In this document: positions 7,613-17,115 of the stretch, one piece after another | How the letters are laid out: each line of letters begins with the position of its first letter | Numbering within the stretch: position 1 is the first letter of the stretch | Assembly (NCBI RefSeq): GCF_000737335.2 | Contig: NZ_JMCC02000039.1 | Location: 21,077 to 85,076 of the forward strand | Length of the DNA stretch: 64,000 bases | DNA from: Enhygromyxa salina | Lineage (GTDB): Bacteria > Myxococcota_A > Polyangia > Nannocystales > Nannocystaceae | Direction of reading: 5' to 3' | Program-made: the position numbers and the translations under genes | Notes under the pieces: generated by a model | Told to the model about the DNA's origin: nothing | Databases searched by the model: none | Seen by the model: only the letters and a program-made list of their open reading frames with translations

Positions 7613-10498
7613 TCAGCGTGAATGTTCAGCGAGCCACGCTCGCGCCGCCTCAGCCTCGCGCTCGAGCCCGGTGGCCTCGAAGCCCTCCAGCGCGAGACTG
7701 GCCAGCTCGTTCGCGCGCCGCGGATCACCATTGACCGCCACCAGCGCCCGCGCGAGTCCAAACCGAAGCTCCGCGGCGTCCGTGTCTTGTGAGCCATCAA
7801 CGAGCTCGAGCGCGCGCTCGAACGCCTCGATCGCCAGAGCCGCATCGCCCATCTCGAGCCACACGAGCCCCTGCCCGCGCAGCGGGCCCACGAGCTCGAA
7901 GTGATCCTCGGGCAGCGCGGCCGACAGCAGCTCGAGCGCGCGCTGGTACGAGATCATCGCTGCGTCGAGCTGACCGAGGGCCAATTGTGCCTCGCCAATG
8001 TTGGTGTGCAGCGACCCGATCTCCTGATGTGACTCACCGAGCACTTGCCGCTGAATCTCCAGTGATCGCTGGAATCCGACGATCGCCCCTTCGTAGTCCG
8101 CGGCGTGATATCGGCACACGGCGGCGGCGTTGAGCGCCGAGGCCGTCTCGTCATGGATCAGCCCAAGCTTGGTCTCGTAGATCGGGAGCAGCTCCTCGAT
8201 CGTGGCGCAGCCCTGCTCGATCTCGCCAAGCCCAAACGCGAGATACGCCAGCGCAAAGCGGTCCCGCGCGACCTCGATCGACTCGCGGCCCCAGGTCGCT
8301 TCATCAATTGTGATCGCCGAGCGCAGGCGCTGCTTGGCCAGGTCGAACTCGCCAAGATCGGTGGCGATCATGCCAAGGTTGAATTCGATCCGCGCGGCCT
8401 CGGGCGCGCCTTGTCCCCAGGCTGCCGTGACGGCGCCCAGGCAGCCCTCGAGCTCGTCGCGCGCCGCTTCGTGGTCACCCTGGCGATACAGCGTCGTGCC
8501 AATGCCCACGCGCAGCAGGGCGCGCTGTCCCGCGTCGAGTCGACCCTCCGCCAGCGCATGGGCGCGCGCATGAGCGGTGATCGCCGCCGCGTAGTCACCG
8601 GCCTGTTCGGCGATGCGCGCCCGCGCGGACTGCAAATACACTTCTCGTGGATCGAGCGGTCGGTCAACGCGGTCGAGCGCGACCTGAGCCTCGTCAATGA
8701 TCCAACGCTCGAGCCGCGGATCGGCAGCGTCGCCCGCGGCCGCGCGGGCAAGCTGCACGCGCAAGCTCGCATCGAGCTCGAACAGCTCGGCTCGCTCGGC
8801 GGCCAGCACGACCGCGCGCAGCTGCTCGAGACCTTCGGCGAGCTGGCCGCGCTCGATCGTGATCCTGGCCAGCAACGCCTTGGCCTCCAGCGCCAGCGGG
8901 GCGTGGCCAAGCGCCTCGCCAGCGGTCTTGGCCGTCCGCGCGAGCGCAGTCGCGTGATCGGGCCGCCCAACGTCGAGATCGACGCGAGCGCGCGCGAGCG
9001 ACTCGTAGCCGGCTTCGAGCTCGGCCCGGTGGGCCGCGTCAACGACCGGCTCGGACCCAACGTCGAGCGCCGCGATGCTGCACGCGCCCAGGTCCGGCAG
9101 CTCCGCCAGCGCCTGACCAGCTCGCGCGACCACCTGCGCGTCGGCGGCCGAGAGCACCTCGACGAGCGCCCTCACCTGCCCGAGCTGGCGCGCGAAGCAG
9201 ACCGTTCGCCGATCCAACATCTGCTCGGACTGCGTGCCCTCGATGCGCGTCGCCTGACAGCTGGCGGCTTGCTCCGCCAGCCAGCTCGAGGTCCACACAT
9301 CGAGGCTGTTCACGACGCGTGCGCTCGACGGGCTGCCCTCGAGCGCCCGACGCAGGGCGAGCCGGCTGGCCTCGTCCCACACGCCAGCGAGGTGGGCGTC
9401 GTCGATCGTGCACAGCTCGGGCGCTCGCTCGCTCAGGCCGCCAGCGCCGATCCAAGCGCCCCCAAGCGCGACCGTGACCGCCACGACCGCGCGCCGTCGC
9501 GCGCGGCGACGCAGCGGCGCACGCTGCAGCTGATCGAGCAGGCTCCGCATGTCGGGCCAGCGCTGGGCCGGATCCCGCGCCAACCCACGCCGCACGATCG
9601 GCCACACCCAGCTCGGCGCCACGCCGCGTCGCGGAACCGCGGGCCGATCCTCGACCAACGCGAGCTCGCGCGCGCGCAGGTTGTTGGCGACGTGCGGCCG
9701 CGCCCCCCACAGACCTTCGTAGAGCGCGACACAAAACGAGAACTGATCGCTGCGCGCGTCGACAGGCTCGCCGCGCAGCTGCTCGAGCGGCATGTAGATC
9801 GGCGTGCCCATCACCGCCCCGCTCACACTCAGCCGATCGTCGAGCGTCGCCGGAGCCTCGCCGCTCTCGACCGAGATCTCGAGGCTGCGTTGCAGCGCCG
9901 GATCACTTGGGTTTGCGCTCACGCGGGCCAACCCAAAGTCAGCCACGCAGATGCGGCCGTCGTCACCGCGCAGCACGTTGTCGGGCTTGAAGTCGCGATG
10001 GGTCAGGCCGGCCGCGTGCGCGGCGACCAGGCCCTCGCCTGCGCGCAGGTAAGCCTCGAGCACCTGCTTCCAGTCGGGCGAGCGCTCGCGGATCCACGCG
10101 CCAAGGGTGCCGCCCTCGATGTACTCCATCGCCAAGAACAGGCGACCTTCGTGCTCGCCAACTTCATACACGTGCACGACGTTGGGGTGCGTCAGCTTGG
10201 CGAGCGCCCGCCCCTCGCGTCGCATTCGCTCGGCGAAGCGATCGTCGTGGCTGAGCTTGGCGTGGACGAGCTTGACGGCCAGCGGCCGGTCGAGCTGGTC
10301 GTCGTGGGCCAGGAACACCTCGCCCATGCCACCGCTGCCGAGCCGCCGGATCAGCCGATGCGGCCCGATCTGCACGACCGGAGCCTCGGTCTCGAACAGC
10401 CGGGCCTTGATGCTGTGGTAGAGGCGCGCGCCCTCGATGCTGGCCGCGTGCGGAGCTCGAGTGCTCGCCTCAGCGTCCATTTCGGGTTCGCGCGCCAT
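7613..10498 (-). CDS. Membrane Ser/Thr protein kinase with TPR sensor domain
   Basis: A 961-residue Hanks-type kinase. Residues about 47-320 form the kinase domain: glycine loop LGSGGMGEVFLA at 53, the VAIK-like Lys in LAVKLV at 76, catalytic HRDFKPDN at 167, and DFG at 187. A basic stretch (RRRARRR) precedes one membrane helix at about 337-354. The remaining ~600 residues are helical repeats of TPR type (for example ARIEFNLGMIATDLGEFDLA and ESHQEIGSLHTNIGEAQLAL), probably periplasmic. ATG 10498 is preferred over an upstream ATG because GGAG lies 6 bases before it. The protein phosphorylates Ser/Thr targets at the inner membrane; the ligand read by the TPR domain is unknown. Confidence 0.93.
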   Translation of the reverse strand: MAREPEMDAEASTRAPHAASIEGARLYHSIKARLFETEAPVVQIGPHRLIRRLGSGGMGEVFLAHDDQLDRPLAVKLVHAKLSHDDRFAERMRREGRALAKLTHPNVVHVYEVGEHEGRLFLAMEYIEGGTLGAWIRERSPDWKQVLEAYLRAGEGLVAAHAAGLTHRDFKPDNVLRGDDGRICVADFGLARVSANPSDPALQRSLEISVESGEAPATLDDRLSVSGAVMGTPIYMPLEQLRGEPVDARSDQFSFCVALYEGLWGARPHVANNLRARELALVEDRPAVPRRGVAPSWVWPIVRRGLARDPAQRWPDMRSLLDQLQRAPLRRRARRRAVVAVTVALGGAWIGAGGLSERAPELCTIDDAHLAGVWDEASRLALRRALEGSPSSARVVNSLDVWTSSWLAEQAASCQATRIEGTQSEQMLDRRTVCFARQLGQVRALVEVLSAADAQVVARAGQALAELPDLGACSIAALDVGSEPVVDAAHRAELEAGYESLARARVDLDVGRPDHATALARTAKTAGEALGHAPLALEAKALLARITIERGQLAEGLEQLRAVVLAAERAELFELDASLRVQLARAAAGDAADPRLERWIIDEAQVALDRVDRPLDPREVYLQSARARIAEQAGDYAAAITAHARAHALAEGRLDAGQRALLRVGIGTTLYRQGDHEAARDELEGCLGAVTAAWGQGAPEAARIEFNLGMIATDLGEFDLAKQRLRSAITIDEATWGRESIEVARDRFALAYLAFGLGEIEQGCATIEELLPIYETKLGLIHDETASALNAAAVCRYHAADYEGAIVGFQRSLEIQRQVLGESHQEIGSLHTNIGEAQLALGQLDAAMISYQRALELLSAALPEDHFELVGPLRGQGLVWLEMGDAALAIEAFERALELVDGSQDTDAAELRFGLARALVAVNGDPRRANELASLALEGFEATGLEREAEAARAWLAEHSR

Positions 10499-10820
10499 CA
10501 GAAACTCCAATCGAGGAGTGTCGCCACCGAACAAAGTGACGACGCCTGCGCGAGAGTTTCTCATGTGGGGGCGTGCGCGCCGGCGAGAAGGGGGATCCGC
10601 TCGGAATCGTCATTCCGCGGACTTCCACCTGCAAATCCGTGCAGCTCCGTAGGCGGTCGAGGGCCCCCGAGCCCGTCCAAGGTGCTTCCGGCGCGGCAAC
10701 CGTTGCAGCGGTTTCACCAGCGACATTGGATCCGATCTTCACCGCCGCTAGAGTGCGCCATCCCTTCCGCACGCGAACCCGCCAGTTCACAGCGCCCGAC
10801 ACGCGAGCGGAGGCCTCCCC
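10499..10820. other. Divergent intergenic region before mutA
   Basis: About 320 bp separate the kinase gene from mutA. It holds a GGAGG ribosome site near 10810, about 7 bases before the mutA ATG. I see no cobalamin riboswitch signature and no gene. Confidence 0.6.
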
Positions 10821-12830
10821 ATGCCACAGGAAACTGAGACTTCGAGTTCCCCCGCGCCAGCTCCCGCCCGCGAGGCCGCCAGCGCGCGCGCCCAGTGGGA
10901 GGCCAAGGCCACCAGCGAGCTCAGGGGTCGGCCGCTTGCGAGCCTGACCCGCGCGACCGCAGACGGCATCGCGGTGCCGCCCCTGTACCTGCGTGACAAC
11001 GACGCCCGCGCGCCCCGGCAGCTCCCAAAAAATCCGTGGCTGAGCGTGCAGGAGTATCGCCACGCCGATCCCAAGGCGGCCAACGCCGCTGCCCGCCGCG
11101 ACCTCGAGCTTGGCGCTGGCGGAGCGCGGTTCATCCTCGACAGCGAGCTGCAGGCGGGTCGGCAGCCAGGCGCGAAGCCAGACGGGCTCGTGTGTGACGC
11201 CTTCGAGCAGCTCGACCTTCTGCTCGACGGCATCGACCCCACGGCGACCCCGGTGTTCTTCGACGCCGGACTGCTCGCGCCCGTGTGGGCCGACGCGCTC
11301 GAGGAGTGGCTCGACACCCACAGCGAAGACGAAGGCCGGGCGATGACCGTCGAGCTTGGCCGCGGGCCCAGCTGCGGCGGCGTGATCTACGACCCGATCA
11401 GCGCGCTCGTCCACACGGGCAGCCTCGAGCAGAATTTCGAGGGCGCGCTCACCCGCCTGAGCGACGCGATCTTGGGCATGCGCACGGGGCTGCTCGGCGT
11501 CTCGACCTGTGGCTATCACGCCGCCGGGGCCAGCGACGCCGAAGAGCTCGCGCTCGCGCTCTCGACCTGCGCCGAGCTGCTCCGCCGCGGCGCGGGGCTT
11601 GGGCTCGAGATCGCGGACCTCGCCAGCGCGATGCTGTGGACCTTGCCGATCGCGGGTCGCCCGTTCGAGGCGATCGCCAAGCTCCGCGCGGCCCGAGTGG
11701 TGTGGGCCAAGTTCACGACCGCGGCTGGTCACCCACGCGCAGACCTGTGGATCCACGCGACCAGCTCGGCGCGCACGTGGACGCGACACGGGTCGTGGGT
11801 CAACCTGCTGCGCGGGACCGTGGGCAGCTTCGCGGCCGCAACCGGCGGCGCCAGTGCGATCGCAACCGCGGCGTTCGACGGCCTGTGCGGGCCCGAGCGC
11901 GACGAGGTGTTCGGGCTTGGTCGCGGCAGCGAGCTCGGGCGGCGGCTCGCGCTCAACACCCAGCTGATCCTGCGCGAGGAGGCCCACCTCGACCGCGTGA
12001 TCGATCCGGCGGGTGGCAGCTGGTACGTCGAGTCGCTGACCGACGCGCTCGCGCGCACGGCTTGGAACCGGTTCCGCGAGCTCGAGCGCAGCGGTGGCTT
12101 GGTCGCCAACCTGTGCGCGGGGGCGATCCACCGCAGCATCGCCGCTTCGGCCGAGCGGCTGCGCGTCCAGGTCGCCACCCGCAAGCAGCCGATCACCGGG
12201 GTCAGCAGCTACCCCACGCTGGACGAACAACCCACGCCGCCGCAGCCCAGCAACGACGTGACGACCGACGGTGGCGATCAGGCCCGGCTGACCCCGGTCT
12301 TGGATCCCGCAGAGATCCCCAAGTTCACGCGCCTGCGCCTCGCGGCGCCGTTCGAGCGGCTGCGTGACGCCAGCGCGATCTGGGCGACAGCGCACGGCGC
12401 CCCGCCGCGGATCTACGCGTGCAACTTGGGCCCGATCGCGGGGCTGCAAGCGCGGGCCGACTTCGCCGCCAACAGCTTCCTCGCGGGCGGGATCCAGACC
12501 GTCGCCAGCGAGAGCTTTGCGACCGACGACCCCGCGCGCCTGTCCGCCGAGGCCGCCGCGGGTCTGCGCGCCAGCGGCTGCTCGCTCGCGCTGATCTGCG
12601 GGCAAGATCGTGACTACGCCCAGCTCGTCGCGCCGCTGCTGGTCTCGCTGCGCGCTGCGGGTGCCCAGACCGTGTGGATCGCCGGCCGCCCGCCCCAGGA
12701 CCACGACTGGGGCCTCGATCCCGAGCTCCCCCCCCGCTACTTGTTCGCGGGCGGTGACTTGCTCGCGGAGCTCGAGCACGCGCTGACCAAGCTCGGCGTG
12801 CTCACAACCAGCGACCAGGAGCAGGCCTGA
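10821..12830 (+). CDS. mutA: Methylmalonyl-CoA mutase, small (non-catalytic) subunit
   Basis: A 669-residue MutA-type subunit of the adenosylcobalamin-dependent mutase, which pairs with MutB to interconvert (R)-methylmalonyl-CoA and succinyl-CoA in propionate and odd-chain/branched substrate breakdown. The TIM-barrel region contains STCGYHAAGASDAEELALAL, DPAGGSWYVESLTDALA and RTWTRHGSWVNLLRGTVG, parallel to MutB. The C-terminal flavodoxin-like domain lacks the DxHxxG cobalamin-binding motif seen in MutB, as expected for the small subunit. The first ~30 residues are Ala/Pro/Ser-rich. A GGAGG site precedes ATG 10821. The stop is followed after one base by the mutB ATG, so the two are translated from one message. 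Confidence 0.95.
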   Translation: MPQETETSSSPAPAPAREAASARAQWEAKATSELRGRPLASLTRATADGIAVPPLYLRDNDARAPRQLPKNPWLSVQEYRHADPKAANAAARRDLELGAGGARFILDSELQAGRQPGAKPDGLVCDAFEQLDLLLDGIDPTATPVFFDAGLLAPVWADALEEWLDTHSEDEGRAMTVELGRGPSCGGVIYDPISALVHTGSLEQNFEGALTRLSDAILGMRTGLLGVSTCGYHAAGASDAEELALALSTCAELLRRGAGLGLEIADLASAMLWTLPIAGRPFEAIAKLRAARVVWAKFTTAAGHPRADLWIHATSSARTWTRHGSWVNLLRGTVGSFAAATGGASAIATAAFDGLCGPERDEVFGLGRGSELGRRLALNTQLILREEAHLDRVIDPAGGSWYVESLTDALARTAWNRFRELERSGGLVANLCAGAIHRSIAASAERLRVQVATRKQPITGVSSYPTLDEQPTPPQPSNDVTTDGGDQARLTPVLDPAEIPKFTRLRLAAPFERLRDASAIWATAHGAPPRIYACNLGPIAGLQARADFAANSFLAGGIQTVASESFATDDPARLSAEAAAGLRASGCSLALICGQDRDYAQLVAPLLVSLRAAGAQTVWIAGRPPQDHDWGLDPELPPRYLFAGGDLLAELEHALTKLGVLTTSDQEQA

Positions 12831-12831
12831 C

Positions 12832-15027
12832 ATGTCCGAGCCATCACTTCCCAAGTGGGCCACGCTCGAGTTCGACGCGATCGAGATCGCGCAGACGCCC
12901 CCAGATCCAACCCAGGCCACGCAACCGTGGACCACCCCCGAGGGCATCGAGGTCGCGCCGATCTATACCGCAGCGGATCTGCGCGAGCTCGAGGACGCTG
13001 GCGTGCTCGACACCGCGCCGGGCGTGCCGCCGTATCTGCGCGGGCCCTACGCGACCCTGTACGCGGTCCGGCCGTGGACGATCCGGCAGTACGCGGGCTT
13101 CTCCACCGCCGAGGCCAGCAACGCGTTTTATCGCCGCAACCTCGCAGCTGGGCAGAAGGGGCTGTCGATCGCGTTCGACCTTGCCACCCACCGCGGCTAC
13201 GACAGCGATCATCCCCGCGTGGTCGGGGACGTGGGCATGGCCGGCGTCGCGATCGACTCGATCCTCGACATGCGGATCTTGTTCGACCGGATTCCGCTCG
13301 ATCGCATGAGCGTGTCGATGACCATGAACGGCGCGGTGCTGCCGATCCTCGCGCTCTACATTGTCGCCGCCGAGGAGCAGGGTGTGGCCCAAGCCGCGCT
13401 GACTGGGACCATCCAAAACGATGTGCTCAAAGAGTTCATGGTCCGCAACACCTATATTTATCCGCCGGCGCCCTCAATGCGGATCATTGGTGACATCTTT
13501 GCGCACACGGCCGCGCACATGCCCAAATTCAACTCGATCTCGGTGTCGGGTTACCACATGCAAGAGGCCGGCGCGACGGCGGATCTCGAGCTCGCGTACA
13601 CCCTGGCCGACGGGCTCGAGTACATTCGCACGGGCGTGGCCGCGGGCCTCGAGGTCGACGCATTCGTGCCGCGGATCTCGTTCTTTTGGGCGATCGGCAT
13701 GAACTTCTTCATGGAGGTCGCCAAGCTCCGGGCCGCGCGATTGCTGTGGGCCGAGATCGTCGCGCGCTTCAACCCCAAAGATCCAAAGTCGCTGGCGCTG
13801 CGAACTCACTCGCAGACCTCGGGCTGGTCGCTGACGGCCCGCGACCCCTACAACAACGTCGCGCGAACCTGCGTCGAGGCGCTCGCGGCCACGCTCGGGC
13901 ACACGCAGTCGCTGCACACCAACGCGTTCGACGAGGCCCTGGCGCTGCCCAGCGAGCTCTCGGCGCGGCTGGCTCGCAACACGCAAATTCAGCTGCAAGA
14001 AGAAACCGGGATCTGTGAGGTCGTCGATCCCTGGGGCGGCAGCTACTACGTCGAGCGCCTGACCCACGACCTGGCCGCCAAGGCCCGCGTGTTGATCGAA
14101 GAGATCGAGCAGATCGGCGGCATGGCCAAGGCGATCGAGGCCGGCGTGCCCAAGCTGCGCATCGAAGAGGCGGCCGCGCGTACCCAAGCGCGGATCGACA
14201 GCGGGCAGCAGGCGGTGATCGGCGTCAACCGCAACGTGCTCGCGCACGAGCCCGAGATCGAGGTCCGCCAGGTCGACAACAGCGCCGTGCGAGCGGCCCA
14301 GCTCGCGCGGCTCGAGCAGCTGCGATCCGAGCGGGACGAAGCGGCGCTCGAGCGCACGCTCGCGGCCCTGCGAAGCTGCGCCGAGACGGGTCAGGGCAAC
14401 CTGCTGGCGGCGGCGATCGACGCCGCCCGAGCCAAGGCCACCGTCGGTGAGATCAGCCTGGCGCTCGAGCAGGTGTGGGGGCGCCACGTCGCGCAGACAC
14501 GTACAATCGCGGGGGTGTACTCCAGCGAGCTTCGTGATGGGGGCAAGGGCGGCGCCTCTGGTGACAGCGAGATCGACCGGGTCCTGCAGCAGACCGCGGC
14601 GTTCGAGCAGCAAGAGGGCCGGAGGCCGCGCCTGCTGGTCGCCAAGATGGGCCAAGATGGCCACGACCGCGGCGCCAAGGTGATCGCGACTGGGTTCGCA
14701 GACATGGGCTTCGATGTCGATGTTGGCCCGCTGTTTCAGACCCCCGACGAGACCGCGCGGCAGGCCGTCGAGAACGACGTGCACGTGATCGGCGTCAGCT
14801 CGCTCGCGGCGGGTCACCTGACCTTGGTGCCCGCGCTGATGGCCGCGCTGGCCCAGCTTGGGCGGGCAGACATCATGATCGTGGTGGGCGGCGTGGTCCC
14901 GCCGGCCGACCATGCCGCGCTGCGCGAGCTGGGAGTGGCTGCGATCTTCGGGCCCGGCACCGTGCTCGCGCAGGCGGCCGCAACCGTGCTCGAGCAGCTG
15001 GCCACGCAGCTGGAGCTGACGCTTTGA
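12832..15027 (+). CDS. mutB: Methylmalonyl-CoA mutase, large (catalytic) subunit
   Basis: A 731-residue catalytic subunit of cytoplasmic methylmalonyl-CoA mutase. The substrate-binding TIM barrel fills residues ~40-560, including PYATLYAVRPWTIRQYAGF, DLATHRGYDSDHPRVVGDVG, RTHSQTSGWSLTARDPYNN and DPWGGSYYVERLT. The C-terminal B12 domain has the base-off cobalamin motif D609-x-H611-xx-G614 in KMGQDGHDRGAKVIATG, with the downstream GVSSLAAGHLTLVP and GGVVPPADH loops. Length is normal for the family. It sits between mutA (1 base gap) and meaB (4-base TTGA overlap), an operon typical of heterodimeric bacterial mutases. Confidence 0.97.
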   Translation: MSEPSLPKWATLEFDAIEIAQTPPDPTQATQPWTTPEGIEVAPIYTAADLRELEDAGVLDTAPGVPPYLRGPYATLYAVRPWTIRQYAGFSTAEASNAFYRRNLAAGQKGLSIAFDLATHRGYDSDHPRVVGDVGMAGVAIDSILDMRILFDRIPLDRMSVSMTMNGAVLPILALYIVAAEEQGVAQAALTGTIQNDVLKEFMVRNTYIYPPAPSMRIIGDIFAHTAAHMPKFNSISVSGYHMQEAGATADLELAYTLADGLEYIRTGVAAGLEVDAFVPRISFFWAIGMNFFMEVAKLRAARLLWAEIVARFNPKDPKSLALRTHSQTSGWSLTARDPYNNVARTCVEALAATLGHTQSLHTNAFDEALALPSELSARLARNTQIQLQEETGICEVVDPWGGSYYVERLTHDLAAKARVLIEEIEQIGGMAKAIEAGVPKLRIEEAAARTQARIDSGQQAVIGVNRNVLAHEPEIEVRQVDNSAVRAAQLARLEQLRSERDEAALERTLAALRSCAETGQGNLLAAAIDAARAKATVGEISLALEQVWGRHVAQTRTIAGVYSSELRDGGKGGASGDSEIDRVLQQTAAFEQQEGRRPRLLVAKMGQDGHDRGAKVIATGFADMGFDVDVGPLFQTPDETARQAVENDVHVIGVSSLAAGHLTLVPALMAALAQLGRADIMIVVGGVVPPADHAALRELGVAAIFGPGTVLAQAAATVLEQLATQLELTL

Positions 15028-16022
15028 CGCCACGGCGCAGCATCGATGTTGCAGAGCTCGAGGCGGGTGTACGCGCCGGGGATCGCAGCGCGCTCGGGCG
15101 AGCGATCACGCTGATCGAGAGCGGCCTCGAGCGCGATCAAGTCCACGCCCGATCCCTGCTCGAGCGGATCTTGCCGCACACGGGCGCGGGGATCCGCGTG
15201 GGGATCACCGGCGTGCCGGGCGTTGGCAAGAGCACCTTCATCGAGACCCTTGGCCGCCAGCTCACCAGCAACGGCACCAAGGTCGCCGTGCTCGCCGTCG
15301 ATCCCTCGAGCACCCGCAGCGGCGGCTCGATCCTGGGCGACAAGACCCGAATGCAAGAGCTGGCCCGCGATCCGCTCGCGTTCGTGCGGCCCTCACCCAG
15401 CCGTGGCTCCCTCGGCGGCGTGGCCCGGCGCACCCGCGAGGCGATCTTGCTGTGCGAGGCGGCCGGCTATGAGGTGGTGCTGGTCGAGACCGTGGGCGTT
15501 GGCCAGAGCGAGACCATGGTCGCGGGAATGGTCGATTGCTTCTTGGTCTTGATGCTCGCCGGGGCCGGGGACGAGCTACAGGGGATCAAGCGCGGGATCC
15601 TGGAATTGGCCGACTTGGTGACCATCAACAAAGCGGATGGTGACAACATGCAGAACGCCCGGCGTGCCCGCATGGAGTATGCGCGGGCGCTGCACTTGAT
15701 GCCGCGCAAGAGCGCGCATTGGGATGTGCCGGTGTTGACCTGTTCGGGGATCAGCGGCGATGGCGTGGACGTGCTGTGGGCAGAGATCGAACGATTTCGG
15801 GCGGCGCTCACCGCCAGCGGGGAGTGGGAGCAGACCCGGGCGCAGCAGCGGGTTCAGGCGATGTGGCGGGCGATTGAGTGGGGTGTCATGCAGGTCTTCC
15901 GCGAGCACGGTGAGGTCGGCCAGCGCGTGGGTGCGGTGGAATTGGATGTACGCGACGGCCGCGTGGCGCCGGATCATGCGGCGGCGGAATTGCTGGCGGT
16001 GTTTCGTGGTGCGCGGGATTGA
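15024..16022 (+). CDS. meaB: MeaB/ArgK-family GTPase, methylmalonyl-CoA mutase chaperone
   Basis: A 332-residue G3E-family P-loop GTPase. Walker A is GVPGVGKST near residues 63-71. The switch region contains DPSSTRSGGSILGDKTRM, the Walker B region VLVETVGVGQSE, and the base-specificity motif NKAD follows LVTIN. MeaB gates cofactor loading and protects the mutase from inactivation, matching its place directly after mutB. The start is unusual: TTG at 15024 overlaps the mutB stop as TTGA, implying translational coupling. An internal GTG at residue 16 is the alternative. The transcript probably ends in the following 350 bp gap, but no terminator hairpin with a T-run is visible there. Confidence 0.95.
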   Translation: MTPRRSIDVAELEAGVRAGDRSALGRAITLIESGLERDQVHARSLLERILPHTGAGIRVGITGVPGVGKSTFIETLGRQLTSNGTKVAVLAVDPSSTRSGGSILGDKTRMQELARDPLAFVRPSPSRGSLGGVARRTREAILLCEAAGYEVVLVETVGVGQSETMVAGMVDCFLVLMLAGAGDELQGIKRGILELADLVTINKADGDNMQNARRARMEYARALHLMPRKSAHWDVPVLTCSGISGDGVDVLWAEIERFRAALTASGEWEQTRAQQRVQAMWRAIEWGVMQVFREHGEVGQRVGAVELDVRDGRVAPDHAAAELLAVFRGARD

Positions 16023-16374
16023 AGCCAACAGCCCGCTGCCCACGGTGAGCCCGTCCACGAAGACGTCCGCAAGCGAGCGAGGCCCCGAGCGTCGCCAGCG
16101 GCGTCGCTCCGGCCCACTCGAAGCGCGCTACTGGATCGGCGCGAGGGTACTTGGCTCCGCGTTGAGAACTGCCGCGTACGCCCCACGTCGAAGGGCGCGT
16201 TGACGAGCGCGAACGAACCATCGAGGGTACGCCTCGCGGTGGCTCGTCAACGGTGACGGGCAGCTCGTGAAGCTGGGCGGCTAACGCCCCCACCCGCTGA
16301 CCGCAAGATCACGTCCGACCCGGGGTCGCGTCGTCGGGTGCGGTCGCACGGCTACGTGTGCCAATATTCGGTGA
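16023..16374. other. 352-bp gap after meaB, possible gene remnant
   Basis: No convincing gene. The segment ending at TAA near 16282 reads in one frame as RWLVNGDGQLVKLGG and could be the 3' end of a decayed gene, but no upstream coding can be followed. The end of the gap contains CAATAT at 16362-16367, 13 bases before the next ATG. Confidence 0.4.
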
Positions 16375-17061
16375 ATGACCGACACATCCCAGTCCGCATT
16401 CGGCAGCGCTGACGCGGTTGCCAAGTACGCCGAGGGCCCGCGACGCAACGTCCCCGGCTACGCCAGTCTCGTGCCGATGACGCGGATTCTGCTGCAAGAG
16501 CGAGTGCCGGCGGACGGCCGGGTGCTGGTCGTTGGTGCGGGTGGAGGCCTGGAGTTGCAGGACTTCGCGCAAGCCAACCCAGGTTGGCAGTTCGACGGCG
16601 TCGACCCGAGCGCGCCGATGCTGGACCTCGCAACGCGTCACCTGGGCCCGTTGTCGTCGAGGGTGACGCTGCACGAGGGATACGTTCAAGACGCGCCGGT
16701 GGGGCCGTTCGACGCAGCAACATGCCTGCTGACCTTCCACTTCGTGCCGCTCGAGCAGCGCGTGCCCATGGCGACAGAGATCCGTCGCCGCCTGAAGCCC
16801 GGTGCTCCCTTTGTGGCTGCGCACCTGAGCATCGAGAACAGCGAAGGTGCGCGCGACCTCGGGATGTCGCGGTATGCAGCTTTCCTGGTCGCGTCGGGTG
16901 TCGAGCCGCACAGGGCGGCTGCGGCACGGGAAAAGGTAGCGCGGGAGTTGCCGATCCTGACGCCAGCGCAGGACGAGGCCATCCTCTACGAGGCAGGGTT
17001 TGGCGAGGTTCAGCTCTTCTATGTTGGATTCACGTTCCGTGGCTGGGTGGCCTACGCGTGA
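16375..17061 (+). CDS. Class I SAM-dependent methyltransferase
   Basis: A 228-residue Rossmann-fold methyltransferase. Motif I is VLVVGAGGGLELQ at about residue 50. An acidic residue for ribose binding follows in FDGVDPSAPMLDLA. The later FDAATCLLTFHFVPLEQR and RRLKPGAPFVAAHL segments fit motifs II-III of the UbiE/Methyltransf_12/25 type. The substrate is unknown. The start ATG has no Shine-Dalgarno but CAATAT lies 13 bases upstream, so the mRNA may be leaderless. It converges on the V4R-STAS gene with 54 bp between stops. Confidence 0.88.
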   Translation: MTDTSQSAFGSADAVAKYAEGPRRNVPGYASLVPMTRILLQERVPADGRVLVVGAGGGLELQDFAQANPGWQFDGVDPSAPMLDLATRHLGPLSSRVTLHEGYVQDAPVGPFDAATCLLTFHFVPLEQRVPMATEIRRRLKPGAPFVAAHLSIENSEGARDLGMSRYAAFLVASGVEPHRAAAAREKVARELPILTPAQDEAILYEAGFGEVQLFYVGFTFRGWVAYA

Positions 17062-17115
17062 GGCTATCTCGTCGCCTCGCGCCGGATTCTTCGTCGAGGG
17101 CAGTGACCAGCTTCG

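Noticed and set aside
10499..10820. Cobalamin riboswitch upstream of the mutase operon
   Set aside because: I could not find the B12 box or the surrounding helices; a plain ribosome site is present.
16020..16374. Integron-like attC or transposase tail after meaB
   Set aside because: GGCTAACGCC resembles an attC core but the partner core and stem could not be found.
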